From NCBI GenBank assembly GCA_964430565.1, contig CAYSFD010000008.1:1-57243 (forward strand): a stretch of DNA of 57,243 nucleotides, written 5' to 3'. Origin of the DNA: VBDM01 sp964430565 (GTDB lineage: Bacteria > Pseudomonadota > Gammaproteobacteria > Burkholderiales > SG8-39). This document shows positions 41,166 to 49,377 of the stretch, piece by piece. A program made the translations under genes and the position numbers. Under the pieces are notes generated by a model that was given only the letters and a program-made list of their open reading frames with translations, had not been told where the DNA came from and made no database searches. Every line of letters starts with the position of its first letter. Positions within the stretch are counted from its first letter, which is position 1.

Positions 41166-42136
41166 GTCGCCTCACCGAGCCGCACCCGCGGATCGAGCCA
41201 CGAGTAGGCGAGATCGACCAGGAGGTTGATCGCGACAAACAGCGTCACGACAATACACAGATAGCCGACGATCACGGGCCGGTCGAGCACGTTGATCGAA
41301 TCGATCAGGAGCTTGCCCATTCCCGGCCACGCGAATATCGACTCGGTGACGACGGCGAAGGCGATCACCGAGCCGAACTCCACGCCCACCACGGTAACGA
41401 TGGGGACGAGGGCGTTCTTGAGCACGTGCACGCCGACGATGCGGCTTTCCGTCAACCCCTTGGCGCGGGCGAACCGGACGTAGTCCTGCTGCAATGCTTC
41501 GCGCGTGGCCGTGCGCGCAAGGCGGATGATGAGCGCGAGATTGAACAGGGCGAGGTTCGCGGCGGGGAGGATGAGATGGCGCAGACCTTCGAGCGACAGA
41601 AAGCTCACGGGGATTCCGAGCAGGTTCGAGGTCGGGCCGCGGCCCGATGTCGGCAGAACGCCGAGCCAGATCGAGAACACCATGATGAGCATCAGGCCGA
41701 CCCAGAAGGTCGGCAGCGAGAATCCCAGGATCGAGCCCGCCATGATGGTCTTGCCGGCCGCGGAGTCCGGTTTGAGTCCGGCCCATAGTCCGAGAGGGAT
41801 CCCCAACAGCACAGCGATCAGCATCGCCGCGGTCGCAAGCTCAAGGGTTGCCGGCATGCGCTCGAGGATCAGGCCGATCGCCGGCACGTTGAAGGCAAAG
41901 GAATTTCCGAGGTCTCCGGTCGCGGCGTGCTTGATGAAGGCGAAATACTGATCGAGGAGCGGCCTATCCAGGCCAAGCGCCGCGGTCGCGCGCGCGATCT
42001 CCTTCTGATCGGACTGGGGATTAACGAGGATGTCCATCGGATTGCCGATGGCATACACGCCGGTGAAAACGAGCAGGGACATCACCCCGAGCACCGCGAA
42101 GCTCTGCAGCACGCGGCGAACGATATGGGAGAACAT
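41162..42136 (-). CDS. peptide/nickel-type ABC permease, DppB-like
   Basis: 324 residues with six membrane segments. RRVLQSFAVLGVMSLLVF at the start, LDRPLLDQYFAFI near residue 55, and DYVRFARAKGLTESRIVGVHVLKNALVP (EAA loop) near 215 are typical of DppB/OppB. It pairs with the DppC-like gene it overlaps, and is 11 bp after the substrate-binding protein gene. Inner membrane uptake of peptides or similar solutes is expected. Confidence 0.9.
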   Translation of the reverse strand: MFSHIVRRVLQSFAVLGVMSLLVFTGVYAIGNPMDILVNPQSDQKEIARATAALGLDRPLLDQYFAFIKHAATGDLGNSFAFNVPAIGLILERMPATLELATAAMLIAVLLGIPLGLWAGLKPDSAAGKTIMAGSILGFSLPTFWVGLMLIMVFSIWLGVLPTSGRGPTSNLLGIPVSFLSLEGLRHLILPAANLALFNLALIIRLARTATREALQQDYVRFARAKGLTESRIVGVHVLKNALVPIVTVVGVEFGSVIAFAVVTESIFAWPGMGKLLIDSINVLDRPVIVGYLCIVVTLFVAINLLVDLAYSWLDPRVRLGEAT

Positions 42137-42147
42137 GGCGACGCGCT

Positions 42148-43707
42148 CTACTGCGGCCGAAATTGGTGCGCGAAGGTAAATTCGTCGGTCCGCGGCGCGT
42201 AGGCGAGCGGCTTTCTCATCGCCCAGGTCGTGATCTGGTGATGCAGCGGGATGACCGCGTAGTCCCGCATGGCGAGCCGCATCGCGTCGCGTGCCAGCGC
42301 CTCACGCTTCTTTTCATCGACGCTGGCGAAGGCGTGCTCGAGCAGCTCGTCGACGCGCGGGTTGGAATAGCCCGACCAGTTGAACGCGCCGAGACCCTTG
42401 TCCGGATCGACGGTGGCGACAAGCGAGCGTAGCGCAAGATCGCCCGAGAACGAGCCCCAGCCGAGCATCGCGAAACCGAACTCCGCGTTGCGTCCCTTGG
42501 TCAGATACGTGCTGATCGGCAGCGCCTCGACGCGGGCGCGCACGCCGATTCGCGCGAGCATCTGCGCCACGGCCTGCGCAATCTGCTCATCGTTCACGTA
42601 GCGGTTGTTGGGCGAGGCTAGTGTGATCGCGAATCCGTCGGGGTAGCCCGCTTCGGCGAGCAGGCGCCTTGCTCCTTCGGGATCGTAGGTTTCGGGTTTC
42701 AAGTCCGAGGCGTGCCCGAACACCGGGGGCGAGACGAGGTTCGAGGCCGGCAGAGCCGTGCCGTCCATGAGGCGCTCGACGATCGCCTGCCGGTTGATCG
42801 CTTTGGAGAGCGCCTGGCGCACCCGGACATCACGGAACGGATTGCGCGCCAGGGGCCGGCCCGCCTTGTCGGCGAGTCCCGGCGGAGTCGTGTTGCGCTG
42901 GTCCAGGTGAAAGAAGATCGTGCGCCACGAAACTTTCTGCGCGGTCTGCAGTGTGGGGTCGCGCCGGATGCGCGGCAGGTCCGCGGTGGGGACCTGCTCG
43001 ATCGCATCGAGCTCTCCGGACAGCAATCCGGCGAGTCGCGCCGGATCGGTCGGAACGATGCGGAATACAACCTTTTCCCAGGCGCCGCTTTTCCCACTGG
43101 AGCCTTCCCAATAGCGGTCGTTGCGCGCGAGCTCGACGCGGTCGCCGCGAGCGAAGCGCACGAACCTGAAAGGACCCGAGCCGATCATCGCTTTGCCCGA
43201 ATCGAAATCCTCGGGCCGGGCGCCGGCCGCGGCTCTCTTCGAGACGATGAACACCGAATTGAGGTCGTAGGGCACCATCGCATAGGGCGTCGCGGTGGTG
43301 AGCCGCAAGGTGTGCGCGTCCACGATCTGCTTGCCGACGATGCGCTGCGTAAAGGTCCGAAACTGGCCGTTGGGGACCTGGAAAGTGCGCTCGATCGAGA
43401 ACACCACGTCTTCGGCAGTGAGGTCCGACCCGTCGTGAAACTTCACCCCGCGGCGCAGGCGGAATTCCCAGGTGTTTGGGTCGAGGGCGCGCCACGAGGT
43501 AGCGAGCCCCGGGATGAGGCGCGCGTCTTCGTTCACGTGCGTCAGCGCGTCAAACACGTGCCAGGAAATGTTCACGTTCGGCTGGAGATTGAGGAAGTGC
43601 GGGTCCATCGAGGTGACGTCCGCGGCGACCCCGATCCGCAGCTCAGCGCCTTGAGCGACCGAAACCCAGAGTAAAGCCGAGGCGGCCAGGATGCGAAGCA
43701 GGCGCAT
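42148..43707 (-). CDS. family 5 ABC substrate-binding protein
   Basis: 519 residues with a short signal peptide ending AQGAE. DVTSMDPHFLNLQPN, LATSWRALDPNTWEFRLRRGVKFHDGSDLTAEDVVFS and VRQALSKAINRQAIV are standard for the DppA/OppA (SBP_bac_5) family, which binds peptides, nickel, glutathione or opines. Length is normal. It lies 6 bp after suhB and 11 bp before the DppB-like gene, within a leftward operon. Ligand specificity is not readable. Confidence 0.9.
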   Translation of the reverse strand: MRLLRILAASALLWVSVAQGAELRIGVAADVTSMDPHFLNLQPNVNISWHVFDALTHVNEDARLIPGLATSWRALDPNTWEFRLRRGVKFHDGSDLTAEDVVFSIERTFQVPNGQFRTFTQRIVGKQIVDAHTLRLTTATPYAMVPYDLNSVFIVSKRAAAGARPEDFDSGKAMIGSGPFRFVRFARGDRVELARNDRYWEGSSGKSGAWEKVVFRIVPTDPARLAGLLSGELDAIEQVPTADLPRIRRDPTLQTAQKVSWRTIFFHLDQRNTTPPGLADKAGRPLARNPFRDVRVRQALSKAINRQAIVERLMDGTALPASNLVSPPVFGHASDLKPETYDPEGARRLLAEAGYPDGFAITLASPNNRYVNDEQIAQAVAQMLARIGVRARVEALPISTYLTKGRNAEFGFAMLGWGSFSGDLALRSLVATVDPDKGLGAFNWSGYSNPRVDELLEHAFASVDEKKREALARDAMRLAMRDYAVIPLHHQITTWAMRKPLAYAPRTDEFTFAHQFRPQ

Positions 43708-43713
43708 TGCGTC

Positions 43714-44523
43714 TTAGCGCGGCGGTTGCTTCGCCGAAAGCGGCCCGATGACCTGAAGCAGCTGCGCGAAGATCTTCGGGTTGCCGCAGATGATGCGGCC
43801 CGAGTCGAGATAGTCCGCTTCGCCCTGAAAATCGCCGACGAGGCCGCCGGCTTCCTGCACCAGCAAAACGCCGGCGGCCATGTCCCAGGCCGAGAGGCCC
43901 ATCTCCCAGAAGCCGTCGAGCCGTCCCGCGGCGACATAGGCGATGTCGAGCGCAGCGGCGCCGGCGCGGCGAATGCCGGCGGTGCGCACCGTCAGCTCGC
44001 GGAACATGGCGAGATATTCGTCGAGGCTTTTCAAGTCGCGAAACGGGAACCCGGTACCGATCAGCGCTACGGCGAGCTGCGTGCGTTTGGAAACGCGGAT
44101 GCGCCGCTCGTTCAGGTATGCGCCGTGTCCGCGGCTTGCCGTGAACAACTCGTTCTTCGTGGGGTCGTAGATCACCGCCTGGGTGATGACATTCTTGTGC
44201 CGCAACGCGATCGACACGGCATACTGCGGAAAACCGTGGATGAAATTGGTGGTTCCGTCGAGCGGGTCGATGATCCAGGTGTACTCCGATTCCCCGGAGC
44301 TCCCGGCAGTGGCGCCGGACTCCTCTGCTAGAATTGCGTGGTCCGGATAGGCGCGGCGCAGCACCTCGATAATCGCCTGCTCCGCGGCATGGTCCACCTC
44401 GGTGACGAAATCATTGTGCCGTTTGCGCGTGACGGGCAGCAGGTCCACGTCGCGCGCCGCGCGGCTGATGATACCGGCGGCGCGCCGCGCGGCCCTCACG
44501 GCGATTCCGAGCATCGGATGCAT
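43714..44523 (-). CDS. suhB: inositol-1-monophosphatase
   Basis: 269 residues. ILAEESGA near residue 68, WIIDPLDGTTNFIHGFP near 85 and SAWDMAAGVLLVQEAGG near 215 are the metal-binding motifs of the IMPase family. SuhB dephosphorylates inositol phosphates and in E. coli also joins the rRNA antitermination complex. Gene order suhB beside trmJ and cysE is common in betaproteobacteria. It is transcribed divergently from trmJ with a 52-bp gap and leads into the ABC transporter genes. Confidence 0.93.
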   Translation of the reverse strand: MHPMLGIAVRAARRAAGIISRAARDVDLLPVTRKRHNDFVTEVDHAAEQAIIEVLRRAYPDHAILAEESGATAGSSGESEYTWIIDPLDGTTNFIHGFPQYAVSIALRHKNVITQAVIYDPTKNELFTASRGHGAYLNERRIRVSKRTQLAVALIGTGFPFRDLKSLDEYLAMFRELTVRTAGIRRAGAAALDIAYVAAGRLDGFWEMGLSAWDMAAGVLLVQEAGGLVGDFQGEADYLDSGRIICGNPKIFAQLLQVIGPLSAKQPPR

Positions 44524-44575
44524 TGCGAATTCCTGAAAGTGAAAAGAGCGCTACAGCGAAGCGCTGGATTCTAGT

Positions 44576-45310
44576 ATGAAAGCCGCACAGCCGCTGTCGC
44601 GAATCCGCGTCGTCCTCTCGCGTCCCTCGCATCCCGGCAACATCGGCGCGACGGCACGCGCGATGAAGACCATGGGACTCGCGCGACTTTATCTGGTGCG
44701 TCCGAAGAGCTTTCCCCACGCTGACGCGCGGGCAATGGCTACGGGGGCGCGCGACGTGCTCGAGTCGGCGCAGGTGTGCAAGACACTCGCCGAAGCGCTC
44801 GCGGGAACGACGTTTTCGGTCGCTTTGAGCGCGCGCCCGCGCGAGCTTTCTCATCCGCCGCTCGCTGCGCGCGCAGCGGCCCGGGAGATCGCGATGGCCG
44901 CGCGGCGCGAGGAGGTCGCGCTGGTTTTCGGCAACGAGACTGTCGGCTTGTCGAACAAGGAAGTCATGCAATGCAGCCGCATCGCGCGCATCCCGGCCGA
45001 CTCGAAATACGCCTCGCTCAATCTCGCGCAGGCGGTGCAGGTGATGGCCTACGAGGTGCGCTTGGCAACGCTAGCCCCGGCCGCGCCGTCGCCGAAAATC
45101 GAGTACGCAGCTCACGAAGACATTGAACGTTTTTACGCCCACCTGGAACGCAGCCTCACCGCCAGCGGCACCCTGCACCCGAGGGATCCGCGCAAGCTCA
45201 TGGACCGATTGCGGAGGCTGTTTGCTAAGGCGCGGCTGGAGAAAGTGGAGATCAACATCCTGCGGGGCATGCTGGCGGGATGGGACAAACAGAACCTCCG
45301 CCGGAAATAG
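44576..45310 (+). CDS. trmJ: tRNA (cytidine/uridine-2'-O-) methyltransferase TrmJ
   Basis: 244 residues with a SPOUT fold. RIRVVLSRPSHPGNIGATARAMKTMGL at the start, VALVFGNETVGLSNKEV near residue 118 and YASLNLAQAVQVMAYEVR near 142 are the SPOUT signature motifs; a helical C-terminal extension fits TrmJ. It methylates the ribose at position 32 of certain tRNAs. It sits before cysE and the isc genes, as in many gamma- and betaproteobacteria. Confidence 0.92.
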   Translation: MKAAQPLSRIRVVLSRPSHPGNIGATARAMKTMGLARLYLVRPKSFPHADARAMATGARDVLESAQVCKTLAEALAGTTFSVALSARPRELSHPPLAARAAAREIAMAARREEVALVFGNETVGLSNKEVMQCSRIARIPADSKYASLNLAQAVQVMAYEVRLATLAPAAPSPKIEYAAHEDIERFYAHLERSLTASGTLHPRDPRKLMDRLRRLFAKARLEKVEINILRGMLAGWDKQNLRRK

Positions 45311-45339
45311 TTGACCAAATCACTAAGGTTTCAGATAAT
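45311..45339 (+). promoter_or_regulatory. strong predicted promoter of cysE
   Basis: TTGACC at 45311-45316 (5/6), a 17-base spacer and GATAAT at 45334-45339 (5/6), directly after the trmJ stop codon and 24 bases before the cysE start. Confidence 0.65.
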
Positions 45340-45363
45340 TTCGTCTAATTTCAGGAAAAACCG

Positions 45364-46107
45364 ATGTTTGCCCGAATTCGCGAAGACATAGCCTGCACCT
45401 TCGAGCGCGATCCCGCGGCGCGCTCGACTTGGGAAGTCATCACCTGTTATCCGGGGTTTCACGCGCTGCTGATTCACCGTTTCGCGCACCGCTTATGGCG
45501 ACTGAGGATGCGCTGGCTCGCGCGGTTCGTCTCTCATGCCTCGCGCTTCCTCACCGGCATCGAGATCCATCCGGGGGCGGCGATCGGGCGCCGCGTATTC
45601 ATCGATCACGGCATGGGTGTGGTCATCGGGGAGACCGCGGACATCGGCGACGACTGCACGCTGTATCACGGCGTGACGCTCGGTGGGACTACTTGGAACA
45701 AGGGTAAGCGCCACCCGACTCTCGGCCGCGGGGTGGTCATCGGGGCCGGAGCGAAGGTGCTCGGGCCCATCGCCGTGGGCGACGGAGCCAGGGTCGGTTC
45801 GAACGCCGTGGTGGTGAAAGACGTTCCGGCAGGAGCAACCGCATTGGGGATCCCGGCGCGCGTCATCCTGGGTGAGCAGGACAAGACCCGAGAGGAAAAG
45901 GCGGCCAAGCTGGGATTCTCTGCTTACGCCGTAACGGCCAAGGCGGAGGACGATCCGCTCGCCAAAGCGCTGCAGGGCCTGCTCGATCACAGCGTCGAGA
46001 TGGACAAGCGCATCGAGTTGATCTTGAAGCAGATAGAGCAACTTCAGGCCGAGCGGGACGAATCCCAGAAGCAGCTTCGGCTGGGGCCGAAAGTGGTCAA
46101 CAAGTAG
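45364..46107 (+). CDS. cysE: serine O-acetyltransferase
   Basis: 247 residues. An N-terminal helical part (MFARIREDIACTFERDPAARSTWEV) precedes left-handed parallel beta-helix repeats: IEIHPGAAIGRRVFIDHGMGVVIGETADIGDDCTLYHGVTLGG, with the catalytic His in IDHGMG. It makes O-acetylserine, the carbon skeleton for cysteine and thus sulfur for the neighbouring isc cluster. A charged C-terminal helix of about 40 residues (LDHSVEMDKRIELILKQIEQL) may be a coiled coil. It has its own promoter. Confidence 0.93.
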   Translation: MFARIREDIACTFERDPAARSTWEVITCYPGFHALLIHRFAHRLWRLRMRWLARFVSHASRFLTGIEIHPGAAIGRRVFIDHGMGVVIGETADIGDDCTLYHGVTLGGTTWNKGKRHPTLGRGVVIGAGAKVLGPIAVGDGARVGSNAVVVKDVPAGATALGIPARVILGEQDKTREEKAAKLGFSAYAVTAKAEDDPLAKALQGLLDHSVEMDKRIELILKQIEQLQAERDESQKQLRLGPKVVNK

Positions 46108-46118
46108 GCGGTCAGCGA

Positions 46119-46143
46119 TTAGTTGACTTAATTTGTCGGGATT
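46119..46143 (+). promoter_or_regulatory. IscR type-1 operator, upstream copy
   Basis: This 25-bp site matches the E. coli IscR type-1 consensus at about 20 of 25 positions, including TTGAC and GTCGGG cores. It overlaps the -35 box (TTGACT, 46123-46128); the -10 TATAGT is at 46147-46152, 18 bases on. Confidence 0.65.
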
Positions 46144-46147
46144 TGAT

Positions 46148-46172
46148 ATAGTCGAGCGAATTTATCGGGTAT
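46148..46172 (+). promoter_or_regulatory. IscR type-1 operator, downstream copy
   Basis: This second 25-bp site matches about 21 of 25 consensus positions (ATAGTCGA at the left, ATCGGGTAT at the right) and overlaps the -10 box and start of the transcript. Two such sites also precede iscR in E. coli. Confidence 0.65.
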
Positions 46173-46187
46173 TCCCAGGGTGCGACC

Positions 46188-46652
46188 ATGAGAATGACTA
46201 CCAAAGGACGCTTCGCGGTGACCGCGATGCTGGACTTGGCCATGCACGGGGGAAAGGGTCCGGTGGCGCTCGCCGGCATCAGCCAGCGACAAAGTATTTC
46301 GCTCTCGTACTTGGAACAGCTTTTCGGCAGGCTGCGCCGCCATACGCTGGTCGAGAGCGTGCGCGGGCCCGGCGGGGGCTACACCCTGGCGCGCGATCTC
46401 GAAAACGTATCGGTTGCGGACATCATCACGGCGGTGGACGAGCCGCTGGATGCGACGCAGTGCGGCGGGAAGGAAAACTGCCACGAGGAGCGGCGCTGCA
46501 TGACCCACGACCTGTGGGCGAAACTGAACGACAAGATGTACGAATACCTGGATTCGGTGAAGCTCTCGGACCTCGTTGCGCAGCAGGCAGCGCGCAAGGA
46601 AACGGTGAAAGTGATGCAGGACAGGCGCGGCAAGGAAGCCGCGGTGGCCTGA
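46188..46652 (+). CDS. iscR: Fe-S cluster regulator IscR
   Basis: 154 residues of the Rrf2 family. MRMTTKGRFAVTAMLDLA begins the winged helix, with ISQRQSISLSYLEQLFGRLR as recognition helix. Three cysteines in CGGKENCHEERRC (about residues 92-104) plus His are the [2Fe-2S] ligands. When loaded with a cluster IscR represses the isc operon. It is first in the operon and has two matching operator sites upstream. Confidence 0.96.
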   Translation: MRMTTKGRFAVTAMLDLAMHGGKGPVALAGISQRQSISLSYLEQLFGRLRRHTLVESVRGPGGGYTLARDLENVSVADIITAVDEPLDATQCGGKENCHEERRCMTHDLWAKLNDKMYEYLDSVKLSDLVAQQAARKETVKVMQDRRGKEAAVA

Positions 46653-46674
46653 CGCGGGACTGGCGGAGAAAGCG

Positions 46675-47883
46675 ATGAAATTTCCGATCTACCTCGATTA
46701 TTCAGCGACCACGCCGGTGGATCCGCGCGTGGCGCAGAAGATGATTCCCTTCCTCACCGAGCAGTTCGGCAACCCCGCGAGCCGGTCGCACGCGTTCGGC
46801 TGGGAAGCGGAAAAAGCGGTGGAAGAAGCGCGCGAGCATGTCGCGGCGCTCTTGAACGCCGACCCGAAGGAGATCATCTGGACCTCGGGCGCGACCGAAG
46901 GCAACAACCTTGCCATCAAAGGCGCGGCGAATTTCTACAAGGGCAAGGGCAAGCACATCGTCACGATGAAGACCGAGCACAAAGCGGTGCTTGACACGGT
47001 GCGCGAGCTCGAGCGCCAGGGATTCGAAGCGACCTACCTTGATCCGCAACAGGACGGTCTGCTCGACCTGGAAAGATTCAAGGCGGCTCTCCGCCCCGAT
47101 ACCGTCCTCGTGTCGGTGATGATGGTGAACAACGAGATCGGCGTGATCCAGCCGATCGCCGAGATCGGCGAGATCTGCCGTGCGAAGGGCATCATCTTCC
47201 ACTGCGACGCGGTGCAAGCCGCCGGAAAAATCCCGGTCGACCTGCAGAAGCTCAAGGTGGATCTCCTGACCGTCACCGCACACAAAGTCTATGGACCGAA
47301 GGGCATCGGCGCGCTGTACGTGCGTCGCAAGCCCCGCGTGCGCATCGAGCCGCAGATCCACGGCGGCGGTCACGAGCGTGGCTTGCGCTCTGGGACGCTC
47401 GCCACGCACCAGATCGTCGGCATGGGCGAAGCTTTCCGCATCGCCAAGCTCGAGATGGCGGCCGAAGGCGAGCGCATCCGAAGCTTGCGCGACCGGCTGC
47501 TGAACGGCTTCAAGGACATGGAAGAGGTGTACGTCAACGGCGATATGGCACGGCGCATACCGGGCAACCTCAACATCAGCTTCAATTTCGTCGAGGGTGA
47601 GTCGTTGATCATGGCGATCAAGGACATCGCGGTGTCCTCGGGCTCGGCGTGCACATCGGCGAGCCTCGAGCCTTCGTATGTCCTGCGGGCGCTCGGACGC
47701 TCGGACGAACTCGCGCACAGTTCGATCCGTTTCACGATTGGGCGCTTCACCACCGAGGAGGAGATCGACTACGCCGTCAACCTCCTGCGCGCCAAGATCG
47801 GCAAGCTGCGCGAGCTCTCACCGCTGTGGGAAATGTATAAGGAAGGGATCGACCTGAACACCGTGCAGTGGGCGGCGCATTGA
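46675..47883 (+). CDS. iscS: cysteine desulfurase IscS
   Basis: 402 residues. The PLP lysine is in VTAHKVYGPKG near residue 205 and the persulfide cysteine in SSGSACTSASLEPS near 325. It takes sulfur from cysteine and passes it to IscU and other acceptors. It lies 22 bp after iscR. Length and C-terminus (KEGIDLNTVQWAAH) are normal. Confidence 0.97.
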   Translation: MKFPIYLDYSATTPVDPRVAQKMIPFLTEQFGNPASRSHAFGWEAEKAVEEAREHVAALLNADPKEIIWTSGATEGNNLAIKGAANFYKGKGKHIVTMKTEHKAVLDTVRELERQGFEATYLDPQQDGLLDLERFKAALRPDTVLVSVMMVNNEIGVIQPIAEIGEICRAKGIIFHCDAVQAAGKIPVDLQKLKVDLLTVTAHKVYGPKGIGALYVRRKPRVRIEPQIHGGGHERGLRSGTLATHQIVGMGEAFRIAKLEMAAEGERIRSLRDRLLNGFKDMEEVYVNGDMARRIPGNLNISFNFVEGESLIMAIKDIAVSSGSACTSASLEPSYVLRALGRSDELAHSSIRFTIGRFTTEEEIDYAVNLLRAKIGKLRELSPLWEMYKEGIDLNTVQWAAH

Positions 47884-47919
47884 GGATTCAGGGAAGTAGC
47901 AAAACCTAGGAGCAAGACC

Positions 47920-48336
47920 ATGGCATACAGCGACAAGGTACTGGACCATTACGAGAACCCGCGCAACGTCGGTTCCTTCGACAAGGGCGACGAGCACGTC
48001 GGCACCGGCATGGTCGGTGCGCCGGCCTGCGGCGACGTGATGAAGCTGCAGATCCGGGTCAACGATCAGGGCGTGATCGAAGACGCCCGCTTCAAGACCT
48101 ACGGCTGCGGCTCTGCGATCGCATCGTCATCGCTCGTCACCGAGTGGGTGAAGGGCAAGACGCTCGACCAGGCGGAAACGATCAGGAACACCCAGATTGC
48201 GGAAGAGCTGGCGCTGCCGCCGGTCAAGATCCACTGTTCGATCCTCGCCGAGGACGCGATCAAGGCGGCGATCGTCGATTACCGCAAGAAGCACGGGCTG
48301 GAGCAGCATGCGGAGAAGGAAGCCAAGGCGGCCTGA
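47920..48336 (+). CDS. iscU: Fe-S cluster scaffold protein IscU
   Basis: 138 residues. The three cluster cysteines are in GAPACGDVMKL, YGCGSAIASSS and KIHCSILAEDAIKAAI, and the LPPVK motif recognised by HscA is in LALPPVKIHCS. It builds [2Fe-2S] clusters with sulfur from IscS. Its start is 36 bp after iscS, with a purine-rich ribosome site (AGGAGCAAGACC). Confidence 0.97.
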   Translation: MAYSDKVLDHYENPRNVGSFDKGDEHVGTGMVGAPACGDVMKLQIRVNDQGVIEDARFKTYGCGSAIASSSLVTEWVKGKTLDQAETIRNTQIAEELALPPVKIHCSILAEDAIKAAIVDYRKKHGLEQHAEKEAKAA

Positions 48337-48404
48337 GGACGATACGAACAAGGGGGCACCCTCCCTCGTTTATCCTCCAAATCAGACAGGACAGATCAGG
48401 ACCA

Positions 48405-48725
48405 ATGATTACCCTTACTGAACGCGCTGCGACTCACGTTTCGAATTTCCTTGCGAAGCGAGGCAAAGGTGTGGGCCTGCGCCTGGGCGTGCGCACCTCG
48501 GGCTGCTCCGGGCTCGCCTACAGGATCGAATACGCCGACGCCATCAACCCGGAGGATCAGACCTTCGAGAGCCACGGCGTGAAGGTTGTCGTCGATCCCA
48601 AGAGCCTGCAGTTTCTTGACGGCACCGAACTGGACTTTACCCGCGAAGGGTTGAACGAGGGCCTGAAGTTCAATAATCCCAACGTGAAGGATGAGTGCGG
48701 CTGCGGCGAAAGCTTCAACGTCTGA
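48405..48725 (+). CDS. iscA: A-type Fe-S carrier IscA
   Basis: 106 residues. TSGCSGLAYRIEY and the C-terminal ECGCGESF hold the three conserved cysteines. It receives and delivers clusters, notably 4Fe-4S. The start at 48405 is at the conserved MITLTERAA; longer upstream frame is out-of-frame iscU sequence. Three hairpins follow its stop codon before hscB. Confidence 0.96.
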   Translation: MITLTERAATHVSNFLAKRGKGVGLRLGVRTSGCSGLAYRIEYADAINPEDQTFESHGVKVVVDPKSLQFLDGTELDFTREGLNEGLKFNNPNVKDECGCGESFNV

Positions 48726-48728
48726 TTG

Positions 48729-48824
48729 CATGCGGCGAAGCCGCATGAATCCCCACACGATGGAACGGACGCAAGGCGCCGTTCATCGTGCGGCCAGATG
48801 AAAGGGGCAAACGCCCCTTTTTTT
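48729..48824 (+). terminator. three hairpins with an internal terminator between iscA and hscB
   Basis: Hairpin 1: 8-bp stem at 48729-48736 with 48740-48747. Hairpin 2: CACGATG 48756-48762 with 48784-48790, continued by AACGG/CCGTT after one bulge. Hairpin 3: stem of A3G4C with GC4T3 (48801-48808 with 48813-48820) followed by T-run to 48824, an intrinsic terminator. The hscB start is only 11 bases further, so part of the iscRSUA transcripts should end here. Confidence 0.75.
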
Positions 48825-48834
48825 GCGAACTCCG

Positions 48835-49362
48835 ATGCCGGTCAATCTCAATCACAACCACTTCGACCTGTTCGGCATCCCGGCTCAGTTTGCGGTCGAT
48901 GCCGCCGAACTCGATCGCCGCTATCGGGAGTTGCAGCGCGAGGTGCATCCGGACCGCTTCGCCGCCGCTCCCGAGGCCGAGCGGCGCGTATCCATGCAGC
49001 GGGCAACGCGGGTGAACGAGGCTTATCAAACTTTGAAGTCGCCGTTGCGGCGGGCCGTCTATATCCTGCAATTGCGCGGTGTGGATCCGAAGTTCGAAAC
49101 GAATACGGCGATGCCCGCCGGATTCCTGATGGAACAGATGAGCTGGCGCGAGCGCATCGAAGCCGGCTCCGAAAAGCCCGAAACCCTGCTTCAATTGAAG
49201 GCCGGGTTGCGCGACGAGAGCAGAAAGATCTATGAGAGACTTCATGGTCAATTGGACGAAGGCCGCGATGACGAAGCCGCCTCGCAGACCACCCGCATGC
49301 TGATGTTCTACGAAAAGCTCGACGACGAGATCGAAGACAAGCTCGCGGAACTCGAGGCATGA
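48835..49362 (+). CDS. hscB: Fe-S assembly co-chaperone HscB
   Basis: 175 residues. A J-domain with the HPD motif in LQREVHPDRFAA near residue 40, followed by a C-terminal three-helix IscU-binding domain (AGFLMEQMSWRERIEA...). It brings IscU to HscA and stimulates its ATPase. Start at 48835 (ATG) chosen over an in-frame TTG at 48823, which lies in the terminator T-run. It is followed by hscA 15 bp later. Confidence 0.95.
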   Translation: MPVNLNHNHFDLFGIPAQFAVDAAELDRRYRELQREVHPDRFAAAPEAERRVSMQRATRVNEAYQTLKSPLRRAVYILQLRGVDPKFETNTAMPAGFLMEQMSWRERIEAGSEKPETLLQLKAGLRDESRKIYERLHGQLDEGRDDEAASQTTRMLMFYEKLDDEIEDKLAELEA

Positions 49363-49377
49363 ATTTCAGGGTCTGAA

